The notes beneath the pieces were generated by a model that saw only the letters and a program-made list of their open reading frames with translations, did no database searches and was not told the DNA's origin. 64,000 bases of DNA from Nakamurella deserti (GTDB lineage: Bacteria > Actinomycetota > Actinomycetes > Mycobacteriales > Nakamurellaceae): NCBI RefSeq assembly GCF_003260015.1, contig NZ_QCXS01000004.1:186001-250000 (forward strand), read 5' to 3'. Positions 1-7,012 of the stretch are shown here, piece after piece (positions within the stretch are counted from its first letter, which is position 1; each line of letters begins with the position of its first letter). The position numbers were made by a program, and so were the translations under genes.

Positions 1-357
1 CGTCGTGACGGCGGTGAAGTCACCGGCCGGCACGTCGACCAGGAAGACGTTCTTCGCGGAGTTGTCGCCCTGGTAGGTGTCGCCCGGCTGTGACTTCACG
101 GTGAGGTTGCCGGGATTGCTGGTCAGCGACCAGTTCGCACCCGATTCGTTGAGGATCGACCACTGCGGACCCAGGGTCGCCGCTTCGAACTCGTCCGTGG
201 TCGCGCCGGCGGGAACCGCGCCCACGGGGGCGGCGGCGGCGAAGGTCGGTGGCGCGGCGACGGCGGGAAGGCCGCCGAGGCCGGACAGGGCGAGGCCGAT
301 CACCGTCGCGGTGGCGAGGCAGACCGGCACGGGCCGGCGCCGAGGGGGCATTCTCAT
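1..357 (-). CDS. Secreted protein, N-terminal part (concanavalin-like, GH43-C2/DUF1349 type); cut by window edge
   Basis: Only the first 119 codons are present; the gene runs off the left edge. The start is the ATG at 357, preceded by AGGAG with a 4-base gap; a second in-frame ATG lies two codons later. Residues 1-35 form a signal peptide (a run of Arg/Pro, a hydrophobic core VIGLALSGLGGLPAV, then an Ala-rich cleavage region). After an Ala/Pro linker the mature part reads TTDEFEAATLGPQWSILNES and continues with GNLTVKSQ. That pattern (D-F-..-L-..-W-..., then L-x-L/V) is typical of the concanavalin-like domain attached to family 43 glycosidases or found alone in DUF1349 proteins. Export and a role on plant polysaccharide are inferred. 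The missing C-terminal half decides which family it is. Confidence 0.6.
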   Translation of the reverse strand, partial: MRMPPRRRPVPVCLATATVIGLALSGLGGLPAVAAPPTFAAAAPVGAVPAGATTDEFEAATLGPQWSILNESGANWSLTSNPGNLTVKSQPGDTYQGDNSAKNVFLVDVPAGDFTAVTT

Positions 358-604
358 CGTGCTCCTGAACATGGGGCGGGAGGTGTGACGGTTGCGCGTC
401 GCCGGGGCCGCCGTGGTGGCAGCACCGGTACAGCGGCGCACGCGTCACCAGCGGAGCCGCGGGAGCGGCACCGCTGTGCAAGCGACGGGGGGGGTGGTGC
501 GACGGGGCAGGGGTCGACCGAAGTCGACTCGGGGAACGCCGGACGGGCCGGCGCAGGGTCGGTGACGCTCAGGACGGATCTGACCGGCGCTCCTTTGCGG
601 CGGT

Positions 605-662
605 GACACGGACGGGCGGACACGGACGGGCGGAGTCGGACAGACACGACGGACGGGCGGGT
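605..662. repeat. Short direct repeats, ACACGGACGGGCGG type
   Basis: Two perfect 14-base copies of ACACGGACGGGCGG stand head to tail at 606-619 and 620-633, followed by degenerate copies of GACGGGCGG up to about 662. They lie in non-coding DNA. No function can be read from the sequence. Confidence 0.6.
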
Positions 663-764
663 ACGGACGAGCGGTCGGACGGTTCCGGGACGGACACCGC
701 CGGCGCTGCGGCTCCCTCGTCGGAGCAAAGCTGCGGATGTTGCGCACGACACATCCGGGAACAG

Positions 765-778
765 TGTGAACGCTAACA
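765..778. promoter_or_regulatory. LacI-family-like operator
   Basis: TGTGAACGCTAACA is a near-perfect palindrome around a central CG and matches 12 of 14 positions of TGTTAGCGCTAACA, a common operator form of LacI-family sugar regulators. It sits in the AT-richest spot of the gap, 408 bases upstream of the secreted carbohydrate-active-like gene at 357 (minus strand). Control of that gene is inferred; the distance is large. A LacI-type regulator is encoded at 19572-20609 but nothing links the two. Confidence 0.4.
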
Positions 779-979
779 CCACGGTCGTCAAGAGGGCGTC
801 GCGGCCGAAGTCGTCGATCCGAGGACGGCGGGGCGTCGATGACCCGCACGATGTGCAGTCGCCGTCGTCCGGGGCGGCTGCCGCGTGGCGGGATGACGGC
901 CCGGCGATGCAGGGGCACGCGGCGGTGCGGACCGGAGACCCGTCCGCCGGTGGCGCTCAGGTGGACATTGGTCGGCACG

Positions 980-1470
980 GTCACGCAGCGACGACTGACA
1001 CCCGTAGGAACCCGTCGGTCCGCGCGGTCACCCAGCGGCAGCGGGCCCCGGCGGGCGCACCGGCCGATACCGGCACGCAGCGACGACAAGTTCCTGGTGG
1101 GCGCACCGATCGGGACCGGCACACGGCGACGGCAGGCCCCGGGTGGGCGCATCGGTCGACGCTTGGAGCGACAGCAGGACCGTGATGCGCACCGGTCGAC
1201 CCGGCGCCCAGCGACGACAGGCCCCGGGTGGGCGCACCGGCCGATACCGGCACACAGCGACGACAAGTTCCTGGTGGGCGCACCGATCGGGACCGGCACA
1301 CAGCGACGACAGGCCCCGGGTGGGCGCATCGGTCGATGCTTGCAGCGACAGCAGGCCCACGCGGCGCACCGTCGACCCGGGCGCCCAGTGAGAGCGGGCC
1401 CCGGCGGGCACACCGGCCGATACCGGCACGCAGCGACGACAGGCCCGGGTGAGCGCACAGGTCCGGGTGC
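980..1470. repeat. Nested tandem repeat array, about 45-bp monomer and 176-179-bp higher-order unit
   Basis: Monomers of about 43-47 bases begin with CAGCGACGACAGG or a close variant and run on through GGTGGGCGCACCG and CCGGCA. About ten are visible. They are also arranged in a longer unit: the marker ACCGGCCGATACCGGCA recurs at 1057, 1236 and 1412, giving periods of 179 and 176. Copies differ by a few substitutions and small indels, so the array is not freshly amplified. All six frames give low-complexity peptides without start signals, so it is judged non-coding. Confidence 0.75.
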
Positions 1471-1543
1471 GCCAAGGGCACGAACGGGCCGCGACGAGTG
1501 ACCGGCGTGTGACGCACCCGCGGCGCCGGGGGGGCCTGCCGTA

Positions 1544-1577
1544 CCCGGCGCCGCCGTATGTGGGCGGCGGCGCCGGG
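1544..1577 (-). terminator. Terminator hairpin of the csbD-like gene
   Basis: CCCGGCGCCGCCG (1544-1556) pairs perfectly with CGGCGGCGCCGGG (1565-1577) around an 8-base loop. The hairpin lies 8 bases past the stop of the minus-strand gene at 1586. No U-run follows, as is common in high-GC actinobacteria. Confidence 0.65.
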
Positions 1578-1585
1578 CCGGAGGA

Positions 1586-1768
1586 TCAGTCGAGCAGCTT
1601 GCCCGCGGCGTCCTTGGCCTTCTCGCCGGCCTGCTTGACGTTCGCGCCGGCCTGGTCGCCGTGACCTTCGGCCTCCAGGCTCTTGTCGTCGGTGGCCTTG
1701 CCGACGCCTTCCTTGATCTTGCCGGCGGCCTGCTGGCCGGCGTTCTCGATCTTGTCCCCGAGAGCCAT
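1586..1768 (-). CDS. CsbD-family general stress protein
   Basis: A 60-residue hydrophilic protein, MALGDKIENAGQQAAGKIKE at the start and GEKAKDAAGKLLD at the end. The repeated K-x-x-G-x-A/V-K pattern, with GKxKEGVGKATDD in the middle, is the hallmark of the CsbD family (small, unstructured or helical stress proteins; in Bacillus csbD is part of the sigma-B regulon). The ATG at 1768 follows GGAAGGAG by 6 bases. It is monocistronic, with its own terminator hairpin downstream. The biochemical role of CsbD proteins is unknown; stress induction is expected from the family and not shown here. Confidence 0.9.
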   Translation of the reverse strand: MALGDKIENAGQQAAGKIKEGVGKATDDKSLEAEGHGDQAGANVKQAGEKAKDAAGKLLD

Positions 1769-2161
1769 CGTGGGCTCCTTCCCTTGACGGGCCGCCGCCG
1801 TGGCGGCGGTGCGACCGAACGTCTCGGTCCCTTCCGCCCGGTACCCGTTGCCGGAGCACGGGTCACGGCACGGCGGCGGCGGGGACCGCCCGCTGCACCG
1901 TCGATCCGTCCGTCGGCGCGGGGAACCGTCAGCAGCCGGGTGACGGTCACCCGGCCACCACAGGCCCACCCCGGCCGAGCTGTGGACGGCGGACGGCACG
2001 TCGGCGTGCCGCCACCGACGCGCCGGACGCGAGCCGGCTCCTTCACCCGTCGGAGTGGTCATGGTCGGCGACAGGGGGGTGCCGCCGATGATCCCGGCGA
2101 ACACGGTGCACCTGCCCCGTTCCGGTCCGCGGACCCGGTGCTGGTGCGGGACGATCGGGCG
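1769..2161. other. Divergent promoter region, 393 bases, no gene
   Basis: The region separates csbD (minus) from the PxpB-PxpC fusion (plus). In the csbD leader, CCGCCGCC/GGCGGCGG (1792-1799 and 1802-1809) can form a tight hairpin. On the minus strand GGGTAC occurs near 1846-1841, which resembles the -10 box of sigma-B-type promoters, but no clear -35 box was found. Nothing else is recognisable. Confidence 0.4.
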
Positions 2162-3868
2162 ATGATCGTCTCCGTCCGCCGGGCCGGCCGGCATGCGCTG
2201 CTCGTCGAGGTGGCGGACCCGGCCGAGGTGCCCGACCTCGCCGCCCGGATCGCCGCCGCCGCCCCGCCCAGCAGGATCGAGGTGGTGCCCGCCGCCACCA
2301 CGGTCCTCGTCGGCACCGACGGCGATCTCGAGCCCGTGCGGGCGCTGATCGAGCGCGTGGTCACGGCTCCGCCCGGGACGACGGCGGACCCGGCCGAGGC
2401 CGACGTCGACGACGAGGTGGTCATCCCGGTGCGCTACGACGGCCCCGATCTCGACGAGCTGACCGCGCTGACCGGCTTGACCCGGGCGGAGATCGTGGCC
2501 GCGCACACGTCACGGCCCTGGCGGGCGGCGTTCACCGGCTTCGTCCCGGGGTTCTGCTACCTGATCGGCGGCGACCCCCGGCTCAGCGTCCCGCGTCGCG
2601 CCCGGTCGCGGCCGCGGGTCCCGGCCGGTGCGGTCGCCGTCGCCGGGGGGTACGGCGGCGTCTACCCGGTGGCGTCCCCCGGCGGCTGGCAGATCCTCGG
2701 GACCACCGACCGCGTCCTGTGGGACCTCGCCGCCGACCCGCCGGCCCTGATCCGCCCGGGCACCCGGGTCCGCTTCGTCGACATCGCGACCTCCGGGGAC
2801 GCCGCCGGGGGCGTCGGCGGCGGTCCGGTGATCCGCCAGCCGGCCGACCCCGTACCGGCGGACGGCGCGGACGGCACGGACGGCACGGACGGCACGGACG
2901 GCACGGACGGCTCTGACAGCGCTGGCAGCGGCGCCGGCGCAGGTGGCGCGGACGGGCGGAGCGGTGAGGGGGTGACCCGGGGTCTGATCGTGGTCTCCCC
3001 CGGGCCGCTGAGTCTGCTGCAGGACGACGGACGGCCCGGCTGGTCACACCTGGGCGTGGGCCGGTCGGGTGCGGCGGATCGGGCGTCGTTCCGGCACGCC
3101 AACACACTCGTCGGCAACCCGCCGTCCGGCGTCGCCGTCGAGGTGACCTTCGGAGGTCTGAGCGTGCAGGCCCGCGGCGACCTGGTCGTCGCGGTGACCG
3201 GCGCCCCGGCACCGGTCACCGTGGACGGGGAGCCGGCCGCGTCGGGGCGGGCCCTCCCGCTGCGCGACGGTGCCCGGCTGACGTTGCGCACCCCCGCCAG
3301 CGGCCTGCGCACCTACCTCGCGGTGGCCGGTGGATTCGACGTCCCCCGCGTCCTCGGATCGGCCAGCACCGACCTGCTGTCGGGGCTCGGCACGTCGCCC
3401 CTCCGCCGCGGCGACGTGATCCCGGTCGGCACGGCCGAGAACCGGTACGGTCACAGCGGAGTCGATGCCACTCCGCCGGAATCCGCTGCCGCGGAACGGG
3501 TCCCGACCGGCGGCACCCTCGTCCTCACGGTCACCGCGGGCCCGCGGGACGACCGCTTCGTCGATCCCGGCGCGCTGGCGACCGGCGAGTGGGTGGTGTC
3601 GCCGCAGAGCAACCGGGTCGGGTTGCGACTCGACCGCGCCGACGGCGCCCCCGGCCTCGTCGGAGTCGACGACGCAGAACTCCCCAGCGAAGGTCTGGTG
3701 TCCGGGGCTGTCCAGGTGCCCCCGGGCGGCCAGCCGGTGCTGTTCCTCGCCGACCACCCGGTGACCGGGGGTTACCCGGTCGTCGCGGTCGTCGATCCGG
3801 CCGACGTCGACCGGGCCGCGCAGGCGCGACCTGGTCAACGGATCCGGTTCCGGTACGCCACTGTCTGA
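2162..3868 (+). CDS. 5-oxoprolinase subunits B and C fused in one protein (PxpB-PxpC, KipI-KipA)
   Basis: 568 residues from the ATG at 2162, the first position where KipI-type sequence begins. Residues 1-215 are the KipI/PxpB domain, with the diagnostic run GFVPGFCYLIGGDPRLSVPR, then VPAGAVAVAGGYGGVYPV and SPGGWQILG. From about residue 270 follows the KipA/PxpC domain, with PLSLLQDDGRPGWSHLGVGR near its start. The two are joined by a linker of about 50 residues holding five Asp-Gly-Thr repeats. PxpB and PxpC together with PxpA hydrolyse 5-oxoproline to glutamate using ATP. No pxpA (LamB/YcsF) gene lies in this window, so the partner must be elsewhere or the activity differs. B-C fusions are known in several phyla. 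A GTG at 2143 is a possible alternative start. Confidence 0.88.
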   Translation: MIVSVRRAGRHALLVEVADPAEVPDLAARIAAAAPPSRIEVVPAATTVLVGTDGDLEPVRALIERVVTAPPGTTADPAEADVDDEVVIPVRYDGPDLDELTALTGLTRAEIVAAHTSRPWRAAFTGFVPGFCYLIGGDPRLSVPRRARSRPRVPAGAVAVAGGYGGVYPVASPGGWQILGTTDRVLWDLAADPPALIRPGTRVRFVDIATSGDAAGGVGGGPVIRQPADPVPADGADGTDGTDGTDGTDGSDSAGSGAGAGGADGRSGEGVTRGLIVVSPGPLSLLQDDGRPGWSHLGVGRSGAADRASFRHANTLVGNPPSGVAVEVTFGGLSVQARGDLVVAVTGAPAPVTVDGEPAASGRALPLRDGARLTLRTPASGLRTYLAVAGGFDVPRVLGSASTDLLSGLGTSPLRRGDVIPVGTAENRYGHSGVDATPPESAAAERVPTGGTLVLTVTAGPRDDRFVDPGALATGEWVVSPQSNRVGLRLDRADGAPGLVGVDDAELPSEGLVSGAVQVPPGGQPVLFLADHPVTGGYPVVAVVDPADVDRAAQARPGQRIRFRYATV

Positions 3869-3892
3869 CCGACCGCAGCCAGCCGACCGGGG

Positions 3893-4621
3893 TCAGCTCG
3901 GCCGCCGCAGCTCCGGATCGGCCGTGTCGTCGTCGCGCAGCGCGTGGAGGGCGCCGGCCAGATCGCGGGCCTCCAGGGCCGCCAGCAGCTCGACCTGCCC
4001 CTGGTGTCGTGACTGCAGCCGGCCGGCGGTGTCCTTGCGCAGCCGCAGCATGGCCGAACCGTCGTGCAGCACCGCGTCCAGCACCAGGCGGTACATCCCG
4101 CGCAGCGCGGCGTGCGGACTCAGGTCGGCCATCGCGGCGTGCAGGTCCCGGTCCCACTGCACGAACATTCTGACGTCGTGACCGGCGGCCGCCTCACCCG
4201 CCCGGTGCACCACGGTCCGCAGGGACGCGATGTCGGCCGGCGAGGCGTGCCAGATGGCGTCCTCGACGACGAGCGGCTCGAGTGCGTCCCGGATCCGGAC
4301 CGCCTCGGCGACCGGCACCGCGGCGCCGTCCCACGACACCCGTGCCCGGCCCGACGGTGTAGGGCGGTCCGCCACGAACACGCCGCCGCCGGGCCCCGGA
4401 CGCGCCACGATCAGCCCCCGCGACTGCGCGAGTCGCAGCGCCTCGTTGAACGTCCCGACCGAGCCGCCGCAGAGATGCCGGAGCTCGTGCTTGTAACCCA
4501 ACCGGGAACCGGGCAGCGCCCCGCGGACCAGTTCGGCGATGCGTTCGGCGATCTGCTCGGCGCGGTTGCCGACGCCGCGTTCGGCGTAGCCCCCCCGGGC
4601 CGGGTGTTCGATCACGGTCAC
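3893..4621 (-). CDS. GntR-family transcription regulator, FadR/FCD type
   Basis: 242 residues. The N-terminal winged helix covers about 17-80 (NRAEQIAERIAELVRGALP, then GTFNEALRLAQSRGLIVARP). The C-terminal helical part from about 95 has the FCD pattern of a GntR acid-sensing domain: EAVRIRDALEPLVVEDAIWH, then an aspartate and histidines in WDRDLHAAMADLSPH. Such proteins usually repress and are released by a small carboxylic acid. The gene starts with GTG at 4621, 28 bases after the melC1-like gene on the same strand, so it may be co-transcribed with tyrosinase. It converges on the PxpB-PxpC gene with a 24-base gap. Which genes it controls is not visible. Confidence 0.8.
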   Translation of the reverse strand: MTVIEHPARGGYAERGVGNRAEQIAERIAELVRGALPGSRLGYKHELRHLCGGSVGTFNEALRLAQSRGLIVARPGPGGGVFVADRPTPSGRARVSWDGAAVPVAEAVRIRDALEPLVVEDAIWHASPADIASLRTVVHRAGEAAAGHDVRMFVQWDRDLHAAMADLSPHAALRGMYRLVLDAVLHDGSAMLRLRKDTAGRLQSRHQGQVELLAALEARDLAGALHALRDDDTADPELRRPS

Positions 4622-4649
4622 GTCCGCACCCCACCGTGGCGGTGCGCCG

Positions 4650-5000
4650 TCACAGCGCCAGCACCTTCCGCTCGTGCATGTCCACCAGGTCCGACAGCAT
4701 CTTCCGCAGATCGGTGTAGTCGGAGAACGGCAGCAGATGGCTGTGGTAGCGCCGCAGGCTGTCCAGGGAGACGTGCACCGCCGGCCGGTTGTCCACCTTG
4801 GCCATCACCATGTCTCCGCTCACCGTGATGGTGATGGTGTGGTTGCGGTAGGTGAAGGTGATCGTGGTCGGTGGCGGCGCGGCGGCTCCCGCGCCGGCCG
4901 CGGCCATCGCGACCGGTTCCTGCCGGAAGCCGGCCGCCATCAGTGCCGCGACGATGCCGGCACCGCCGACCCCGGTCAACGCCTGTCGTCTGTTCACCAT
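4650..5000 (-). CDS. melC1: Tyrosinase co-factor (copper caddie) MelC1
   Basis: 116 residues. A twin-arginine-like signal (VNRRQALTGVGGAGIVAAL) is followed by an Ala/Pro linker, then the conserved MelC1 core: ITFTYRNHTITI, VDNRPAVHVSL, and YHSHLLPFSDYTDLRKMLSD. In Streptomyces MelC1 binds apo-tyrosinase, delivers copper through His/Met residues and carries the enzyme out by the Tat route. All these parts are present here. The gene starts 10 bases after the tyrosinase stop, so the order is enzyme first and caddie second, the reverse of the classic melC1-melC2 operon. Confidence 0.88.
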   Translation of the reverse strand: MVNRRQALTGVGGAGIVAALMAAGFRQEPVAMAAAGAGAAAPPPTTITFTYRNHTITITVSGDMVMAKVDNRPAVHVSLDSLRRYHSHLLPFSDYTDLRKMLSDLVDMHERKVLAL

Positions 5001-5010
5001 GGTCGTCCCC

Positions 5011-5949
5011 TCAGATGTACGAGTAGCCGGGAGTGCCGGCGGTCTGCGCGTCGTGCAGCGTGGAGATGTCCTGGACGCCGTTGGGTGTCCAGCCGGACCA
5101 GAGCAGGGACGTCATGACGTCGTCGGCGCGCTGACCGGCGTAGCTGGTACCGGCGCTGGCGTTGGTCGGTGCGTACGGGCGCCGCGGGGTGGCGGCGCTC
5201 TGCCAGGTCCACCACAGCCGGTCCACGTTGGCGTGGTGCAGCCAGAACACCGGGTCGTTCGGTGACGTGCCGACGAGCATGTCCCCGGCCACCCACCGGT
5301 GGACCTGGTTGTGCAGCCGGGGACCCCCGAGCCAGCCCTCGAGCCGGTTGCGGAAGCTGGACGTGGACGACTTGTTGTACGGCGGCCGGTCGTAGGTGGT
5401 GTATGTCATCAGATCCGCGATCTGGTTCTCGTCGGGCAGCGTGGACGATCCGGCGCTGTCCCGTCCCAGCAGCCGGATCAGACCGGCTGAGGTCCGGCGG
5501 TTGAACGACCGTGTCGAGTTGTTCCAGATCAACGCCTGCCAGTCGGCGAAGGGCCCGTTCAGCACGCGGTTGCCGGCAGCCATGTCGCCGTCGCCGCCGA
5601 GATACGCCGGCGTCCACAGTTTCGAGCGCCGGGGATTTCCGGCGTTCAGCCGCGCCTCGACCTCCCACGCCCAGTACGGAATGCCCGCGATGGGGGTGGT
5701 GCCGGCCGGCGCGGCCGCGATCAGCATCGTCTCGAGTTCCCACAGGCACGCCCGGTGCCACGGCAGGAATATCGGGCCGGAATGGCCCGCATTGCTCTCC
5801 GCACCCGCGGGCGTCGGCGTGTTCATGGCCGTCATGTGCCGACGGATGAAATCGTCGTAGGCGCCACTGGTCTTCAACGCCCTGAATGCATTCGTCAGTT
5901 TCGTGACCTCAGCCTGGGGCAGACTGAGAATGTTCGCTCTTTGACGCAA
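5011..5949 (-). CDS. melC2: Tyrosinase (type-3 copper monooxygenase) MelC2
   Basis: 312 residues from a TTG at 5949, preceded by AGGAG/GAGG; a GTG at 6027 in the same frame has no ribosome site and adds 26 residues without family similarity. Tyrosinase oxidises monophenols to o-quinones (melanin). Copper A ligands are His in RRHMTAMN, NAGHSGPIFLPWH (two). Copper B ligands are in RLHNQVHRWVAGDM and DPVFWLHHANVDRLWWTW. The enzyme has no signal peptide of its own, which agrees with export by hitch-hiking on MelC1, encoded just downstream. It is about 35 residues longer than Streptomyces MelC2, mostly in mid-protein loops. The start is less certain than the identity. Confidence 0.88.
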   Translation of the reverse strand: MRQRANILSLPQAEVTKLTNAFRALKTSGAYDDFIRRHMTAMNTPTPAGAESNAGHSGPIFLPWHRACLWELETMLIAAAPAGTTPIAGIPYWAWEVEARLNAGNPRRSKLWTPAYLGGDGDMAAGNRVLNGPFADWQALIWNNSTRSFNRRTSAGLIRLLGRDSAGSSTLPDENQIADLMTYTTYDRPPYNKSSTSSFRNRLEGWLGGPRLHNQVHRWVAGDMLVGTSPNDPVFWLHHANVDRLWWTWQSAATPRRPYAPTNASAGTSYAGQRADDVMTSLLWSGWTPNGVQDISTLHDAQTAGTPGYSYI

Positions 5950-6628
5950 CGGAATCCTCTTCTCCTGCAGCGGGGCCCGGGCCGGGAGGGGGATCCACTC
6001 TCGACCGGACAGGCGCTCGGGGAGCACGCGGTGAGCGGCACCCGGGTGGCGACGGGGGGTCCATCGGAGCCGCCGTCAGCAGACCAAATCGGAGAACTGT
6101 GCGCAACCCGGACAACCCGGTCGCCGGATGGTTCATTCAGAAGGGGGCGCTGGTCACCACGGGCGGCGCACCTGGGCTACCGCCGGCTCTCGCATTACGA
6201 GGATTACCGCCTGAATTGTAGACGCCGAGTATTCGCACTGTGACGCGAAGTGACCGTGCGTCGACGGAAATTCACGATACGACATCTTCTCGTCATGATC
6301 GACGACCGCTGCGGCCATGTACCGGTCGTCGTCGGGCACTTCGGACCGGTAAACGAACATGATGAATACGACGGATCTCCCCTTCCGGGAACGGCGGCTG
6401 ACCGACGGTGTCGACCGGGAACACCCGGCGCGGCGTCGCGTTCACCCGTTCACCGCGTCCGCCGGACCGGCCGACCGACCGCGTTGACGGCGCATCGGAC
6501 AATTGGTATGAAGTACCTCGGCTCGATCGGAAAGCGTTGTCGAAGCCCAGTCGTCGGTCGACATTCACACCTCCCAACGATTTCCGTCTGCTTTTCCGTG
6601 CCTGCACGCATGTTCATCGGAGCGTGAA
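5950..6628. other. Intergenic region upstream of tyrosinase and of the glycan cluster
   Basis: The 680 bases (600 if tyrosinase starts at 6027) lie between two divergent units. The part from about 6190 to 6630 is lower in GC than its surroundings and should hold the promoters. The open frames in it lack ribosome sites and recognisable content. No convincing palindrome or terminator was found. Confidence 0.4.
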
Positions 6629-7012
6629 ATGAATTCAACAACGGTGATTCCGGGCGGCGTCGACGCCACCCCGGTGGCCGGTGTTCCGGTCGGCGGGCTG
6701 CCGATCCCCACGGACCAGGACGAGATTGACCGGTACCGGGTCGAGATCGACCGGATCGACGAGTGGCTGGTCACCGCGGTGCGGCGACGCACCGAGCTGT
6801 CCCGCGCGATCGGAGCGGCCCGCCGGGATCTCGGCGGCCCGCGCGTGGTCTACAGCCGCGAGCTCTCGATCCTGCGCCGGTTCCGCGGGCTGGGGCCGCG
6901 GGGCACCGATCTGGGTCTGCTGCTCCTCGAACTGGGCCGCGGCTCGCTGGGCCACGCCCTCGTCCCCCTGCCGGACGAGTCGACCCCGGCCGCGTCGGCG
7001 GTGCACGCATGA
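6629..7012 (+). CDS. Chorismate mutase, AroQ type
   Basis: 127 residues. After a 30-residue Gly/Val/Pro-rich lead comes an all-helical chorismate mutase core: IDRYRVEIDRIDEWLVTAVR, then RRTELSRAIGAARRDLGGPR, YSRELSILRRFRGLGPRG and LLLLELGRGSLG. The key cationic residues of AroQ enzymes (Arg in the first helix, Arg/Lys in the second, Glu/Gln later) have counterparts here. It converts chorismate to prephenate for Phe/Tyr synthesis and resembles the short stand-alone actinobacterial enzymes. Its place is odd: its stop overlaps the start of a glycosyltransferase (ATGA at 7009-7012), so it is the first gene of a surface-glycan operon. Whether it feeds tyrosine synthesis or makes a shikimate-derived decoration is unknown. 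Confidence 0.82.
   Translation: MNSTTVIPGGVDATPVAGVPVGGLPIPTDQDEIDRYRVEIDRIDEWLVTAVRRRTELSRAIGAARRDLGGPRVVYSRELSILRRFRGLGPRGTDLGLLLLELGRGSLGHALVPLPDESTPAASAVHA

Larger units (their letters stand above)
358..1585. other. Gene-free stretch of 1.2 kb
   Basis: No reading frame here has a convincing start, ribosome site or recognisable product. The translations are Arg/Pro/Gly-rich and follow the DNA repeats. The stretch holds a short GACGGGCGG repeat (605-662), a LacI-like palindrome (765-778), a large nested tandem repeat (about 980-1470) and a terminator hairpin for the gene at 1586. The part at 735-790 is the only AT-richer spot and could hold a promoter. Confidence 0.6.

Noticed and set aside
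980-1470. CRISPR array
   Set aside because: The units touch each other and differ gradually; there are no unique spacers between constant repeats, and no cas genes are near.
445-2046. Long minus-strand open frame of over 500 codons across the repeat region
   Set aside because: The translation is Arg/Pro/Cys-rich and follows the DNA repeats, there is no ribosome site, and it overlaps the csbD gene. High GC makes such stop-free frames common.
6154-6360. 68-codon minus-strand frame in the gap before the chorismate mutase gene
   Set aside because: Its composition is less skewed than the usual shadows, but there is no ribosome site, no neighbour on that strand and no recognisable motif. Not enough to call a gene.
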